64,000 nucleotides of DNA, from positions 311,741-375,740 of the forward strand of contig NZ_KE384505.1 in NCBI RefSeq assembly GCF_000426185.1, given 5' to 3'. Origin of the DNA: Cellulomonas sp. URHD0024 (GTDB lineage Bacteria > Actinomycetota > Actinomycetes > Actinomycetales > Cellulomonadaceae). This document shows, in pieces, positions 10,641-19,482 of the stretch. The position numbers were made by a program, and so were the translations under genes. The stretch's first letter is position 1; each line of letters begins with the position of its first letter. Below the pieces are notes generated by a model. The model was given only the letters and a program-made list of their open reading frames with translations, had not been told where the DNA came from and searched no databases.

Positions 10641-11579
10641 GTGACGAGAGACGACGCGGTCCTCGTAGGGGTCGACGGGTCGTCGGCGAGCCTCCACGCG
10701 TTGGACTGGGCGGCCGCGCAGGCAGCGACGCACGGCTGGGCGCTGCGGATCGTGTGCAGCTACTCGCTGCCGTCCTTCACGGCCGCGTCCCTCGACGGCG
10801 GCTACGCGGCGCTCGACGACGCGACGATCCAGCAGGGCGCACGGGCGGTCCTCGCCGAGGCGACGGAACGCGTGTCTGCGCGCGGGGTGCCGGTCACCGC
10901 GAGCGTCGTCACGGGCGACGCGACGGGCGTGCTGGTCGAGATGTCGCACACCGTCCGGACGGCGGTCGTCGGCACGCGCGGGGGTGGCGGGTTCGCGGAC
11001 CGGCTGCTCGGCACGGTGTCCTCGGCCCTGCCGGCGCACGCGTACTGCCCGACGGTGGTGGTCCCGCTGCGCAAGGGCGGCAAGCCGCTCCCCAGCGATG
11101 TCGAGATACCGGCGGTCCGGCCGCTGCGCCGCATCGTCGTCGGGGTCGACGGCTCGCCCGCCGCGGAGTACGCGTTGCGCTACGCGATCGCCGAGGCGGA
11201 GGTCTGGGGTGCCGACCTGACCGCCGTCGCCGGTGTGCCCGTCGGCGCGATGACCGGTGTGCTCGCATGGCTGCCGGCGGCCGTCGACCGCGAGCAGGTG
11301 CTGCGCGACGTGACCGAGGGCCTGCACGTGGTCGTGGACCGTGCCCTGGCCGACCATCCCGGGGTCGTCGTCAAGCGCCACGCGCTGGACGGCACCGGCG
11401 CCGAGCTGCTCACCGAGTTCTCCGCCGCGACCGACCTGATCGTCGTGGGGTCGCGCGGCCGTGGCGGGTTCGCCGGGTTGCTGCTCGGTTCCACGAGCCA
11501 GGCGGTCCTGCACCACGCGGACTGCCCGGTCATGGTGGTCACCAACCGCTGCGCGATGGACGCCGCCGCGGCGAGCTAG
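10641..11579 (+). CDS. Tandem universal stress protein
   Basis: 312 aa with two UspA domains (about residues 5-142 and 155-300). Each ends in an ATP-binding-type loop: GTRGGGGFADRLLGTVSSAL and GSRGRGGFAGLLLGSTSQ. Tandem ATP-binding USPs in actinobacteria are linked to hypoxia and stasis. AGGAGGT at 10628-10634 fixes the GTG start. The 3' end is only 3 nt from the convergent Lrp gene. Confidence 0.9.
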   Translation: MTRDDAVLVGVDGSSASLHALDWAAAQAATHGWALRIVCSYSLPSFTAASLDGGYAALDDATIQQGARAVLAEATERVSARGVPVTASVVTGDATGVLVEMSHTVRTAVVGTRGGGGFADRLLGTVSSALPAHAYCPTVVVPLRKGGKPLPSDVEIPAVRPLRRIVVGVDGSPAAEYALRYAIAEAEVWGADLTAVAGVPVGAMTGVLAWLPAAVDREQVLRDVTEGLHVVVDRALADHPGVVVKRHALDGTGAELLTEFSAATDLIVVGSRGRGGFAGLLLGSTSQAVLHHADCPVMVVTNRCAMDAAAAS

Positions 11580-11582
11580 GGC

Positions 11583-12062
11583 TCACGACACCGGGTCGGG
11601 CGGGACGTCCGGGCGTCGGACCAGCGCCGACAGCACGACCGTGGACCGCGTCCGGGACACGAACGGCTCGGCGGCCAACCGCTCGACCACCCGTTCCAGG
11701 TGCCGCATGTCGCGCGCCCGCACCTGGACCATCAGGTCGACGTCGCCGGTCACTGTGCTCGCCGCGACGACCTCGGGGTACTGCTCGACCGCTGCCTGCA
11801 TGACGGCGGGGCTCGTCGACCCCTGGCAGTAGAGCTCGACGAACGCCTCCGTCTGCCAGCCCATCGCTGCCGGGTCGAGACGGACCGTGAATCCGCGGAT
11901 CACGCCGCGCTCGCGGAGCCGGTCCACGCGGCGCTTCACCGCCGGGGCAGAGAGCGAGACGAGGTCCCCGACCTGCGCGAACGTGGCGCGGGCGTCCTGG
12001 CCCAGCGCGCGCAGGATCGCGGTGTCCAGCGGGTCGAGCCCCGTCGCGTCGTTCACGTACAC
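11583..12062 (-). CDS. Lrp/AsnC-family regulator
   Basis: 159 aa. The N-terminal HTH (LDPLDTAILRALGQDARATFAQVGDLVSLSAPAVKRRVDRLRERGVIRGF) is followed by a RAM-type ligand domain with the VTGDVDLMVQVRA strand. It probably senses an amino acid. In mycobacteria an AsnC gene neighbours ddaH-like and rocD genes; here that operon is ~3 kb away with two CAP genes between, so it is the likely regulator. The GTG at 12062 is chosen as the first start adjoining the fold; 12056 is also possible. Confidence 0.88.
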   Translation of the reverse strand: MYVNDATGLDPLDTAILRALGQDARATFAQVGDLVSLSAPAVKRRVDRLRERGVIRGFTVRLDPAAMGWQTEAFVELYCQGSTSPAVMQAAVEQYPEVVAASTVTGDVDLMVQVRARDMRHLERVVERLAAEPFVSRTRSTVVLSALVRRPDVPPDPVS

Positions 12063-12100
12063 ATCATGGCCGAGCCTGCGAAATGACGTACCTCGTCTGC

Positions 12101-12140
12101 AATGCCCCAAGAGGGCTCAAGCCGGACACCGGGCGTGCCG
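12101..12140 (+). promoter_or_regulatory. Putative sigma-28/WhiG-type promoter, copy 1
   Basis: AATGCCCC (12101-12108), then TCAAG (12117-12121), a 15-nt gap and GCCGAGAG from 12137. The TCAA-N16-GCCGA arrangement resembles FliA/WhiG promoters. All three boxes recur with identical spacing before the paralogous gene at 13810, although the intervening sequence has diverged. Confidence 0.5.
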
Positions 12141-12195
12141 AGAGCACTGAAGGGCGTCTCGTGAGGGCGTTCTCGTGGTTCGTGAAGGAGGCGAC

Positions 12196-13545
12196 GTGGC
12201 AAGAGACACCGCAAGGCGCATCGACACGGTACCGACGCCGCGTGCGTCGGACGTGGACGTGGCGGTCACCGAGCCCGTCGGTGTGTCGACGGGCGACCGG
12301 ACGACCCTGCCCGCAGGCACCTCGAAAGCGACCGCCGCATCCGACGCGACCACCGCATCCGACGCTGCCGCCGCCTCCGAGGCGGCGACGCCGACGACGA
12401 CGGTCAAGCCGCGGCGCGGCCCCGCCGCACGTGGTCTGTCCGCCGGAGCACGACCGGCGGGAGGCGTCCCGCAGCAGCCGTCGGCCTCGTCTCCGCTCGT
12501 CGCGACCACACCGGTCCGCCCGGCGACCGCGCCGGAGCGTCGGCACCGGGTCCGCCGAACGGTCTGGATCGCGGTCGCCGCAGCCGTCGTCGTCGCTCTC
12601 GGATCAGGCAGCGCCGTCTACGCCTCGGAAGCCGGCGACCTCTCGGCGCAGGACGCGGAGCTCGACGCGACTGTCCGTGTCGACGGGGCGGTCCTGGCCT
12701 CGTCGCGGGACGACGCCGTCGACCAGGACGCCGACCGCGCGGGTGTGACTGCTGCGCTCGCTGCCAACCGCGCACGCGCCGCGGCTCAGGCCAAGGCGGT
12801 CGTCGACAAGGCGAACGCCGTCCTCGCTGCCACCCCGAACGCCGGCGACGGCCCGCGTAGGGCTCTCGGAGCGGCCACGTCGGCCCTCGCCGCGAGCATC
12901 GCCGCACCGGCGACGAGCGCCGCGACCGTGCGCGACCTGGCTCACGCCGTGGCCGCGCCCCAGCAGGCCGCGACAGACGGTCAGGCCACCTGGCAGGCCA
13001 CCGAGAACGCGCGCATCGCCGCCGAGCAGGCCGCCGCCGCTCAGCAGGCAGCCGGGCAGGCCTACGCGGGGACCGGGACCAGACCGCGCTCGACGGTGCG
13101 GTGGAGCGCCCCGCGCACCACGGCTCCGCGGGTGAGCTCGGGTGGCTCGGTCGCACCTCCCGCAGCGGCACCGTCGGGTGTCCCGGCGGGCGGCAAGGTC
13201 TGCTCGGGCTCGGGTGGTTCGGGTGCGAGCGAGTCCAGCGTCGCGGCGATCGGCGCCGCGATCAACGCCTACCGCGCAAGCCGCGGCCTGTCTCGGCTGT
13301 CGGTGTCGCGGAGCGGCACCCTGGTAGGGCACGCGGTGAACATGGCCAACACCGGCGGTATCTGGCACTCGGGCAGCGACAACATCGTGGCGTGCGTCAG
13401 CAGCGGCTCGGCGTCGGCGATGGTCTCGGCCTGGTCGCACTCGCCGCCGCACGACGCACAGATGCGCCGCACCGACGTGTCGAGCATGGCCGTCGGCGGT
13501 GCGAGCCTGCGCGGCTGGCTGTTCGGCGCTGTGAAGTTCAACTGA
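12196..13545 (+). CDS. Membrane-anchored CAP/SCP-domain protein A
   Basis: 449 aa. A ~120-residue Thr/Ala-rich cytoplasmic head, one transmembrane helix (~122-142, TVWIAVAAAVVVALGSGSAVYA), an Ala-rich helical region with repeated AANRARAAAQAKAVVDKANA-like segments, a linker, and a C-terminal CAP domain (from ~350). The CAP domain has the VGHAVNMAN, GIWHSGSDNI, MVSAWSHSPPHDAQM and MAVGGAS signatures. CAP proteins are extracellular and of varied function. The GTG at 12196 follows AAGGAGG. It is the paralogue of the 369-aa protein downstream. Confidence 0.8.
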   Translation: MARDTARRIDTVPTPRASDVDVAVTEPVGVSTGDRTTLPAGTSKATAASDATTASDAAAASEAATPTTTVKPRRGPAARGLSAGARPAGGVPQQPSASSPLVATTPVRPATAPERRHRVRRTVWIAVAAAVVVALGSGSAVYASEAGDLSAQDAELDATVRVDGAVLASSRDDAVDQDADRAGVTAALAANRARAAAQAKAVVDKANAVLAATPNAGDGPRRALGAATSALAASIAAPATSAATVRDLAHAVAAPQQAATDGQATWQATENARIAAEQAAAAQQAAGQAYAGTGTRPRSTVRWSAPRTTAPRVSSGGSVAPPAAAPSGVPAGGKVCSGSGGSGASESSVAAIGAAINAYRASRGLSRLSVSRSGTLVGHAVNMANTGGIWHSGSDNIVACVSSGSASAMVSAWSHSPPHDAQMRRTDVSSMAVGGASLRGWLFGAVKFN

Positions 13546-13559
13546 CGGCCCGCCGAAAG

Positions 13560-13607
13560 ACGTCCGAGCAGATGCGCCCTGCGGCGCGCGTCTGCTCGGA
13601 CGTTTTT
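13560..13607 (+). terminator. Rho-independent terminator after CAP gene A
   Basis: An 18-bp stem (13560-13577 with 13586-13603, one mismatch) runs into TTTTT. It is one of the few in the window with a U-tract. Confidence 0.85.
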
Positions 13608-13715
13608 GCGCTCTGACCTGCGCTCGCACTGCGGTGTCGGGGCGGCGTGACCCGGTCCCGACGCTCTCCTGCCCGGCGCCCCGGGCCGTCGCGCCGTCGG
13701 CCGCGGGCTTGCGCG

Positions 13716-13755
13716 AATGCCCCAGAGATGTTCAAGTCGTACACGAAGCATGCCG
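13716..13755 (+). promoter_or_regulatory. Putative sigma-28/WhiG-type promoter, copy 2
   Basis: AATGCCCC (13716-13723), TCAAG (13732-13736), 15-nt gap, GCCG (13752-13755): the same boxes and spacings as before the first CAP gene. Conservation of boxes against diverged filler supports function. Confidence 0.5.
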
Positions 13756-13809
13756 CAGGGGACAGTGAGACGCATCGTCGGGCGCCTGAATGTTCATGAG
13801 GGAGGCGAC

Positions 13810-14919
13810 ATGGCTCGAGACACCGAGAAACGCATCGACACCGTACCGACGCCTCGTGCGTCGGTACCTGCACGTCCGGGGGGCGACGTTCCCCGGCAGG
13901 TATCGGCACCGGCCGCCGAGGAGACACCGGACGCGGCTGTGCGCGGACACCACGCCCGTCGGGGAGTCTGGGTCGCGGTCGTCGGAACCGCCGTGGTGGC
14001 GCTCGGTGCGGGGAGCGCGGTCTTCGCCGCAGACTCCGGCGACCGGGAGGCCCAGGACGCCGCGCTCGACGCGGCGCTCCGTGTCGACGGGACGGTGCAG
14101 GCCGCCTCAGGCGACGCAGCACTCGACGAGGAGGCCGACCTCACGGCCGCCACAGTTGCGCTCGCTGCCAACCGTGCGCGCACGGCGGCGCAGGCGCGGT
14201 CGGTCGTCGACCAGGCGAACGCCGTCCTCGCGGCGACTCCGAACGCTGGCGACGGCCCGCGCGGGGCTCTCGGTGCTGCGTCGTCCACCCTCGCCACGAG
14301 CATCGCCGCCCCGGCGACGAGCCCCGCGACCTGGCGCAGGCTCGTCGCCGGCGTGGCCGCCCCCCAGCGGGCCGCGACAGACGGTCAGAACGCCTGGCAG
14401 ACCGCCGAGAACGTTCGCGTCGCCGCCGAGCAGGCCGCCGCCGCGGCCGTCGCCCACGATCGTGCGCCCGTGAGCAAGAGCGCCTCGCGCTCCGCCGTTC
14501 CGCGTCCGCGCTCGGGCTCGGCCGCCGCACCAGCACCCGCACCCGCTGCGGCCTCCTCGGGAGTCCCCGCCGGCGGCAGGGTGTGCACGAGTGCCGGTTC
14601 GGGTGCCGGCGAGTCCAGCGTCGCAGCGATCGGTGCCGCGATCAACGCGTACCGCGCCGGCCTCGGCCTGCCTCGGCTGTCGGTGTCCCGCAGCGGTGCC
14701 CTCGTGGGGCACGCGGTGGACATGGCCAACGCCGGCGGGATCTGGCACGCGGGAGACAACATCGTCGCGTGCGTGCCGGGCTCGGCCTCGGCGATGGTCT
14801 CCGCCTGGTCGCGCTCGCCGGGGCACGACGCTCAGATGCGTCGCACCGACGTGTCGAGCATGGCCGTCGGCGGCGCGAGCCGCAGCGGATGGCTGTACGG
14901 CTCCGTCAGGTTCGGCTGA
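13810..14919 (+). CDS. Membrane-anchored CAP/SCP-domain protein B
   Basis: 369 aa paralogue of the preceding CAP protein, sharing the MARDTxxRIDTVPTPRAS opening, the single membrane helix (~57-77), the Ala-rich region and the C-terminal CAP domain (VGHAVDMANAGGIWHAGDNI, AWSRSPGHDAQMRRTDVSSMAVGGAS). The cytoplasmic head is ~70 residues shorter. The ATG at 13810 follows GGGAGGC. The tandem duplication includes the upstream promoter boxes, so both are likely co-regulated, possibly with motility or development genes. Confidence 0.8.
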   Translation: MARDTEKRIDTVPTPRASVPARPGGDVPRQVSAPAAEETPDAAVRGHHARRGVWVAVVGTAVVALGAGSAVFAADSGDREAQDAALDAALRVDGTVQAASGDAALDEEADLTAATVALAANRARTAAQARSVVDQANAVLAATPNAGDGPRGALGAASSTLATSIAAPATSPATWRRLVAGVAAPQRAATDGQNAWQTAENVRVAAEQAAAAAVAHDRAPVSKSASRSAVPRPRSGSAAAPAPAPAAASSGVPAGGRVCTSAGSGAGESSVAAIGAAINAYRAGLGLPRLSVSRSGALVGHAVDMANAGGIWHAGDNIVACVPGSASAMVSAWSRSPGHDAQMRRTDVSSMAVGGASRSGWLYGSVRFG

Positions 14920-14946
14920 CCCTCGACGTCGTCCGTGGCACGGAAG

Positions 14947-14987
14947 GTCCGCGCCCGTGCGGTTCAGGGGGCCACACGGGCGCGGAC
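14947..14987. terminator. Hairpin between CAP gene B and rocD
   Basis: A perfect 13-bp stem (14947-14959 with 14975-14987) between convergent genes; probably serves both strands. Confidence 0.7.
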
Positions 14988-15002
14988 GGAGGAAGGCGCC
15001 TC

Positions 15003-16253
15003 TCAGCGCAGGGCGAGCTCCAGACGGTCGGTGGCCAGGTCGAGCTCGTCGGCCGTGATGGTCAGCGGGGGAGCGAGCCGGATCGTCGACCCGTGCGTGT
15101 CCTTGGCCAGCACGCCGACGGCCAGGAGGCGCTCGCACAGGTCGCGACCGGTCATGCGGCCGTCCGGGACGTCCAGGCCCGCCCAGAGGCCCGCACGGCG
15201 GACGGACGCGAGCAGGCCGTCGGAGACCAGCGTGTCGAGTCGCTGACCCCAGCGGGTGCCCAGAGCGGCGGCCGTCGCCTGTACCGACCCGTCGGACAGG
15301 AGGCCGACGACCGCGAGCCCCACCGCGCACGCGAGCGGGTTCCCGCCGAACGTCGATCCGTGGGTGCCTGCGGTGAGGACACCGAGCACGTCGGAACGGC
15401 CGACCACGGCGGAGACCGGCAGCACCCCGCCACCGAGCGCCTTGCCGAGCGTCACGAGGTCGGGACGCACGCCCCACAGCTCCGACGCGAGGGTGGTGCC
15501 GGTCCGGCCGAGCCCGGACTGGATCTCGTCGCAGATGAGCAGCACGTCGGCCGCTGTGCACAGGGAGCGGACGGCCGGCAGGTAGCTCGGAGGCGGGACG
15601 ACGACGCCCTGCTCACCCTGGATCGGCTCGATCAGGACGGCGACCGTGGTCTCGTCGACCGCGGCGGCCAGCGCCTCGGCGTCGCCGTAGGGGACCACCA
15701 CGAAGCCCGGCGTGTAGGGGCCGAAGTGCCGGCGCGCGTCCTCGTCGGTCGAGAAGGACACGATCGTCGTCGTGCGGCCGTGGAAGTTGCCGTCCGCGAC
15801 GACGATCGTCGCCCGCCCGTCGGGGACGCCCTTGACCTCGTAGCCCCACTTGCGGGCCGCCTTGATGGCGGTCTCCACCGCCTCGGCCCCCGTGTTCATC
15901 GGCAGGACCATGGGAGAGCCCGCGACCAGCGGCCCGACGAGCCCCGCGAGCGCCTCCGCGAACGGCACGAGCAGGTCGTGGTCGAACGCCCGGGACGTGA
16001 GGGTGAGGCGATCGATCTGCGCGTGGGCCGCAGCGACCAAGGACGGGTGCCGGTGCCCGAAGTTCAGCGCCGAGTACCCGGACAGCAGGTCGAGGTAGCG
16101 CCGCCCCTCCACGTCGGTCACCCAGGACCCGAGCCCGTCGACGAGCGTGACGGGCAGCGGGTGGTAGTTGTGCGCAAGGACCTGCGACGTCTCGGACGAC
16201 GACGGCGACGGCGACGGCGACGAGGGCAGGGTGACCGGCGGGGCGATGCTCAT
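15003..16253 (-). CDS. rocD: Ornithine aminotransferase
   Basis: PLP class-III aminotransferase, 416 aa, converting ornithine plus 2-oxoglutarate to glutamate semialdehyde and glutamate. Motifs: LNFGHRHPSLVAA, NTGAEAVETAIKAARKWGY (phosphate loop), EPIQGEQGVVVPP, CDEIQSGLGRTG, and the PLP lysine Lys271 in TLGKALGGG. Its ATG overlaps the ddaH TGA (ATGA), so it is translated from the same transcript. The N-terminal SPSPSPSSS stretch comes from a short GAC-repeat tract. The pair feeds arginine-derived ornithine into glutamate/proline. Confidence 0.93.
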   Translation of the reverse strand: MSIAPPVTLPSSPSPSPSSSETSQVLAHNYHPLPVTLVDGLGSWVTDVEGRRYLDLLSGYSALNFGHRHPSLVAAAHAQIDRLTLTSRAFDHDLLVPFAEALAGLVGPLVAGSPMVLPMNTGAEAVETAIKAARKWGYEVKGVPDGRATIVVADGNFHGRTTTIVSFSTDEDARRHFGPYTPGFVVVPYGDAEALAAAVDETTVAVLIEPIQGEQGVVVPPPSYLPAVRSLCTAADVLLICDEIQSGLGRTGTTLASELWGVRPDLVTLGKALGGGVLPVSAVVGRSDVLGVLTAGTHGSTFGGNPLACAVGLAVVGLLSDGSVQATAAALGTRWGQRLDTLVSDGLLASVRRAGLWAGLDVPDGRMTGRDLCERLLAVGVLAKDTHGSTIRLAPPLTITADELDLATDRLELALR

Positions 16254-17083
16254 CGCCGGGCGCGGATCTCGAGCGTGCAGCACTTGGCACCGCCGCCGCC
16301 CTTGAGCAGCTCGCTGGTGTCCACGGGTATCGGGTTGTAGCCGCGCTCGGCGAGGGTCGCGGCCAGGTCGACGGCCCCCGGTGCGACGACGACGTTCAGA
16401 CCGTCGGAGACGGCGTTCAGGCCGAGCGCGCGGGCGTCCTCGGACGTGGCGTGGATCGCGTCGGGGAACAGCTGCTCCAGGACCGCACGCGAGCCGGAGG
16501 AGAAGGCGGGCGGGTAGTAGGCGATCTGGGGGTCGTCGGCGGAGCTCGACAGGACCGCGAGCGCGGTGTCCAGGTGGTAGTAGTGCGGCGACACGAGCTC
16601 GAGCGACACCACCGGGCGGCCGAACAGCTCCTGGGCCTCGGCGTGCGCCATCCGGTCGGTGCGGAAACCAGTGCCCGCCAGGATCAGGTCACCGACGACG
16701 AGCAGGTCGCCCTCGCCCTCGTTGGTCTCGGCGGCGGTGTGCGTCACGTAGCCACGGTCCGCGAACCACTTCTGGTACGCGGGGCCCTCGGCCGAACGCT
16801 CGGCGTAGCGGAAGCGTGCCGAGTAGACGACGCCGTCGACCACCGTCGCACCGTTGGCGGCGTAGACCATGTCGGGCAGGCCCTCGACGGGATCGATCGT
16901 GTCGACCGTGTGCCCGAGGGCGAGGTAGGTGTCGCGCAGCCGTCGCCACTGCTGGACCGCGAGGCCGGCGTCGGTGTGCTTGGTCTTGTCCATCCACGGG
17001 TTGATCTCGTAGGACACCGTGTAGTGCACGGGCTCGCACATCAGGTAGTGGCGGTCCGTACGTCCGGGGGCTGTGGGGGGCAT
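16250..17083 (-). CDS. ddaH: Dimethylarginine dimethylaminohydrolase-like amidinohydrolase
   Basis: 277 aa of the amidinotransferase/DDAH fold, which hydrolyses methylated arginine or related guanidino compounds to citrulline-type products. Visible signatures are CEPVHYTVSYEINPWM, NEGEGDLLVVGD (substrate-binding acidic residues), SPHYYHLDTALAVL (catalytic His) and the C-terminal GGGGAKCCTLEIR with the nucleophilic cysteine at 268 or 269. It overlaps rocD downstream, the arrangement also known in Mycobacterium. The exact substrate cannot be told from sequence. Confidence 0.88.
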   Translation of the reverse strand: MPPTAPGRTDRHYLMCEPVHYTVSYEINPWMDKTKHTDAGLAVQQWRRLRDTYLALGHTVDTIDPVEGLPDMVYAANGATVVDGVVYSARFRYAERSAEGPAYQKWFADRGYVTHTAAETNEGEGDLLVVGDLILAGTGFRTDRMAHAEAQELFGRPVVSLELVSPHYYHLDTALAVLSSSADDPQIAYYPPAFSSGSRAVLEQLFPDAIHATSEDARALGLNAVSDGLNVVVAPGAVDLAATLAERGYNPIPVDTSELLKGGGGAKCCTLEIRARR

Positions 17084-17193
17084 GGGGTGGCTCCTCGTGG
17101 CGTGTCGTTCCTCCGAGGGTACGAGTCGGTACGGTGGAACGGCCGGATCTCGCAGTGCGCATCAGGGCGCGATCCGTTGCATCTCTGGCGTGT

Positions 17194-17667
17194 TCAACGA
17201 CGATCTGTTGCGCGAACCTCGGCGACAGCGCGCATGAGTGCGTACCGGACCATCGCCCCGAGGAAGGGCCGCATCGCCAGCTCGGTGAGTCGGCGCGGCA
17301 GGGGCCCGGCCAGCCACACGTGCTCGGTCCACAGCACCCGGCACGACGAGGGACCGGCGGGGACGACGACGATCGACGCGCTCCCCCGCAGCACGTGCCC
17401 GGTCTTCGTGAACTCCGCGACGCCCGTGCGGGTGTCGGTCGGCGGGTCGTAGCGGTCGATGCTCATGACGTCGGCGAGCCCAGGTGCGCCCCGCGTCGCG
17501 AACGGTCCGGACACCGCCGTGACCACCGCCCCCACCTCGGGCGCGCTCGTGGACAGCCCCACGCGCGTCAGGGGTATCCACCGGGCGTGAGCGCGCGGAT
17601 CGGCCACCAGGGCCCACGCGGTCGCGGCATCGACGGGAAAGGCGCGCACGACGGCGTCGGTGGTCAT
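17194..17667 (-). CDS. SRPBCC-family protein
   Basis: 157 aa. The polyketide-cyclase/START-like pattern is visible: DAATAWALVADPRAHARWIPLTRV near the N-terminus, beta-strand-rich middle, and a long C-terminal amphipathic helix (LTELAMRPFLGAMVRYALMRAVAEV). Such proteins bind hydrophobic ligands; no specific function is assignable. It is divergent from the aldo/keto reductase with a 34-bp gap, so the two may share a regulatory region. Confidence 0.8.
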   Translation of the reverse strand: MTTDAVVRAFPVDAATAWALVADPRAHARWIPLTRVGLSTSAPEVGAVVTAVSGPFATRGAPGLADVMSIDRYDPPTDTRTGVAEFTKTGHVLRGSASIVVVPAGPSSCRVLWTEHVWLAGPLPRRLTELAMRPFLGAMVRYALMRAVAEVRATDRR

Positions 17668-17701
17668 GCCCCCATCGTGGACCCCAGGTACGGTCTGCGG
17701 C

Positions 17702-18688
17702 ATGGAGAACAGAGTGCTGGGGCGTACGGGTCGCAACGTCGGGGTGGTCGGGCTGGGGTGCTGGCAGCTGGGCGCGGACTGGGGGTCGGTCGACGACGAC
17801 GTCGCCCTCTCCGTCCTGGCCACCGCGGTCGACGCGGGCGTGACGTTCCTGGACACCGCGGACGTGTACGGCGACGGGCGCTCCGAGCGGCTGATCGGCC
17901 GGTTCCTGGCGGAGTCCGAGCATGACGGGATCACCGTCGCGACGAAGATGGGCCGCCGCGCCGACCCGCACACGTCCGACGCGTACACGCTCGACGCGTT
18001 CCGGGCGTGGACCGACCGCTCGCGCGAGAACCTCGGCGTCGACACCCTCGACCTGGTCCAGCTGCACTGCCCGCCCAGCGAGGTCTACCGCCGCGAGTCG
18101 ACGTACGACGCCCTGGACGCGCTGGTCCAGGAGGGTCGGGTCGCCGCGTACGGCGTCTCGGTCGAGACCGTCGACGAGGCGCTCGACGCGATCATCCGGC
18201 CCCACGTGGCGACCGTGCAGATCATCCTCAACGTGTTCCGGCGCAAGCCGCTGGACGAGGTGCTGCCCGTCGCGCGCGAGCACGGGGTGGGGATCATCGC
18301 CCGGGTGCCCCTGGCCAGCGGGCTGCTGTCCGGCAAGTACGACGAGCACACCCAGTTCGCCGCCGACGACCACCGCTCCTACAACCGGCACGGCGACGCG
18401 TTCGACGTGGGGGAGACCTTCGCGGGCGTGCCGTTCGAGATCGGCGTGGCGGCCGCTCGTGAGGTGGCGGCGCTGACGCCCGCCGGCTCGACCACCGCCC
18501 AGCTGGCCCTGCGCTGGATCATCGACCAGCCGGGCGTCTCCGTGGTGATCCCCGGTGCCCGCACGCCCGACCAGGCGCGCGCGAACGCCGCCGCGGCCGC
18601 GCTGCCGCCGATCGACGAGGAGACTCTCGACGGACTGCGCGGGATCTACGACAGCGCGATCCGCCCGCACGTGCACGGCCGCTGGTAG
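17702..18688 (+). CDS. Aldo/keto reductase
   Basis: 328 aa NADPH-dependent oxidoreductase with a (beta/alpha)8 barrel. The catalytic tetrad segments are present: DTADVYGDGRSE (Asp, Tyr), ATKMG (Lys) and LDLVQLHCP (His). The GARTPDQARANAAAA cofactor loop is near the C-terminus. The ATG (MENRVLGRTG) is the natural start; 14 extra upstream codons are not conserved-looking. Substrate unknown. Confidence 0.9.
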   Translation: MENRVLGRTGRNVGVVGLGCWQLGADWGSVDDDVALSVLATAVDAGVTFLDTADVYGDGRSERLIGRFLAESEHDGITVATKMGRRADPHTSDAYTLDAFRAWTDRSRENLGVDTLDLVQLHCPPSEVYRRESTYDALDALVQEGRVAAYGVSVETVDEALDAIIRPHVATVQIILNVFRRKPLDEVLPVAREHGVGIIARVPLASGLLSGKYDEHTQFAADDHRSYNRHGDAFDVGETFAGVPFEIGVAAAREVAALTPAGSTTAQLALRWIIDQPGVSVVIPGARTPDQARANAAAAALPPIDEETLDGLRGIYDSAIRPHVHGRW

Positions 18689-18695
18689 AGCGACG

Positions 18696-19478
18696 CTAGA
18701 GGTCCTCTTCGGCCGGTGCCGAGGGCTGGTCAGGAACGGCGGCGAGCGCCCGGCGTGCCTTGCGGCCGCGCGGAAGGCGGCGCGGGGGCACGGGCAGGAT
18801 CAGCGGCGTGCCGCCGGACCCGGCGATCTCGTACACGCGGGCGAACCTGTCGGGCGGGGGACCGAAGGCCTTGCGGGCCCCTGCGATCACGGTGCGCCCG
18901 AGCCCGCGGGCGCCCGCCACGCCGATCACGATGCCGATGCCGAACGGGATGACGCGCCCGATCGCCAGCCCGGTCTGCTTGCCCGCCTGCGTCCGCACCA
19001 ACCGGCGCGTCATGGTGGAGTTCACCTTGCGCACGGTCGCCATCGGCATCCGGGTGAGCAGGGCGCGCGCGACGCTCACCGAGGTCAGCTCGGTTCCGTC
19101 GGTGACGACCACACCCTTGTTCTCGCCGAGGATCGTGGTGAGCAGCAACGCCGTGCGACGGTCGGCGTCCTCGACCTCGATGCCGTGCACCGAGGCGACG
19201 GCGAGCGCGAACGCCGCGGACGCGCCGAAGAACGTGGCGATGTCGCTCGCGGTCAGGGCCAGTGCGACGCCGGTGCCGACCGCGGGGGCCGCCGCGACGG
19301 CGCCGACCGTGCCGCCGGTCGCCTGCACGACGCGCAGGTACTCCTTCTCGAGCAGCCGGATGATGCGTTCGGGGCTCGCTTCCGGGTTGCGTCGGCGGAG
19401 CGACTCCACGTGGGCGTGGATGGTCGACGACGGGATGGTGACCGCCTTGGCGAGTGCCGCGTCGACGACGCCGGCCAT
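18696..19478 (-). CDS. Hypothetical membrane protein
   Basis: 260 aa, no family recognised with confidence; the layout is loosely EcsC-like. A helical N-terminal region (IPSSTIHAHVESLRRRNPEASPERIIRLLEKEYLRVV) is followed by Gly/Ala-rich hydrophobic stretches (ATGGTVGAVAAAPAVGTGVALAL, and later VIPFGIGIVIGVAGARGLG) and a Pro/Arg-rich tail. It begins 4 nt after the osmC stop, so it is in the same operon. Possibly a membrane-associated stress protein. Confidence 0.6.
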   Translation of the reverse strand: MAGVVDAALAKAVTIPSSTIHAHVESLRRRNPEASPERIIRLLEKEYLRVVQATGGTVGAVAAAPAVGTGVALALTASDIATFFGASAAFALAVASVHGIEVEDADRRTALLLTTILGENKGVVVTDGTELTSVSVARALLTRMPMATVRKVNSTMTRRLVRTQAGKQTGLAIGRVIPFGIGIVIGVAGARGLGRTVIAGARKAFGPPPDRFARVYEIAGSGGTPLILPVPPRRLPRGRKARRALAAVPDQPSAPAEEDL

Positions 19479-19482
19479 GCGC

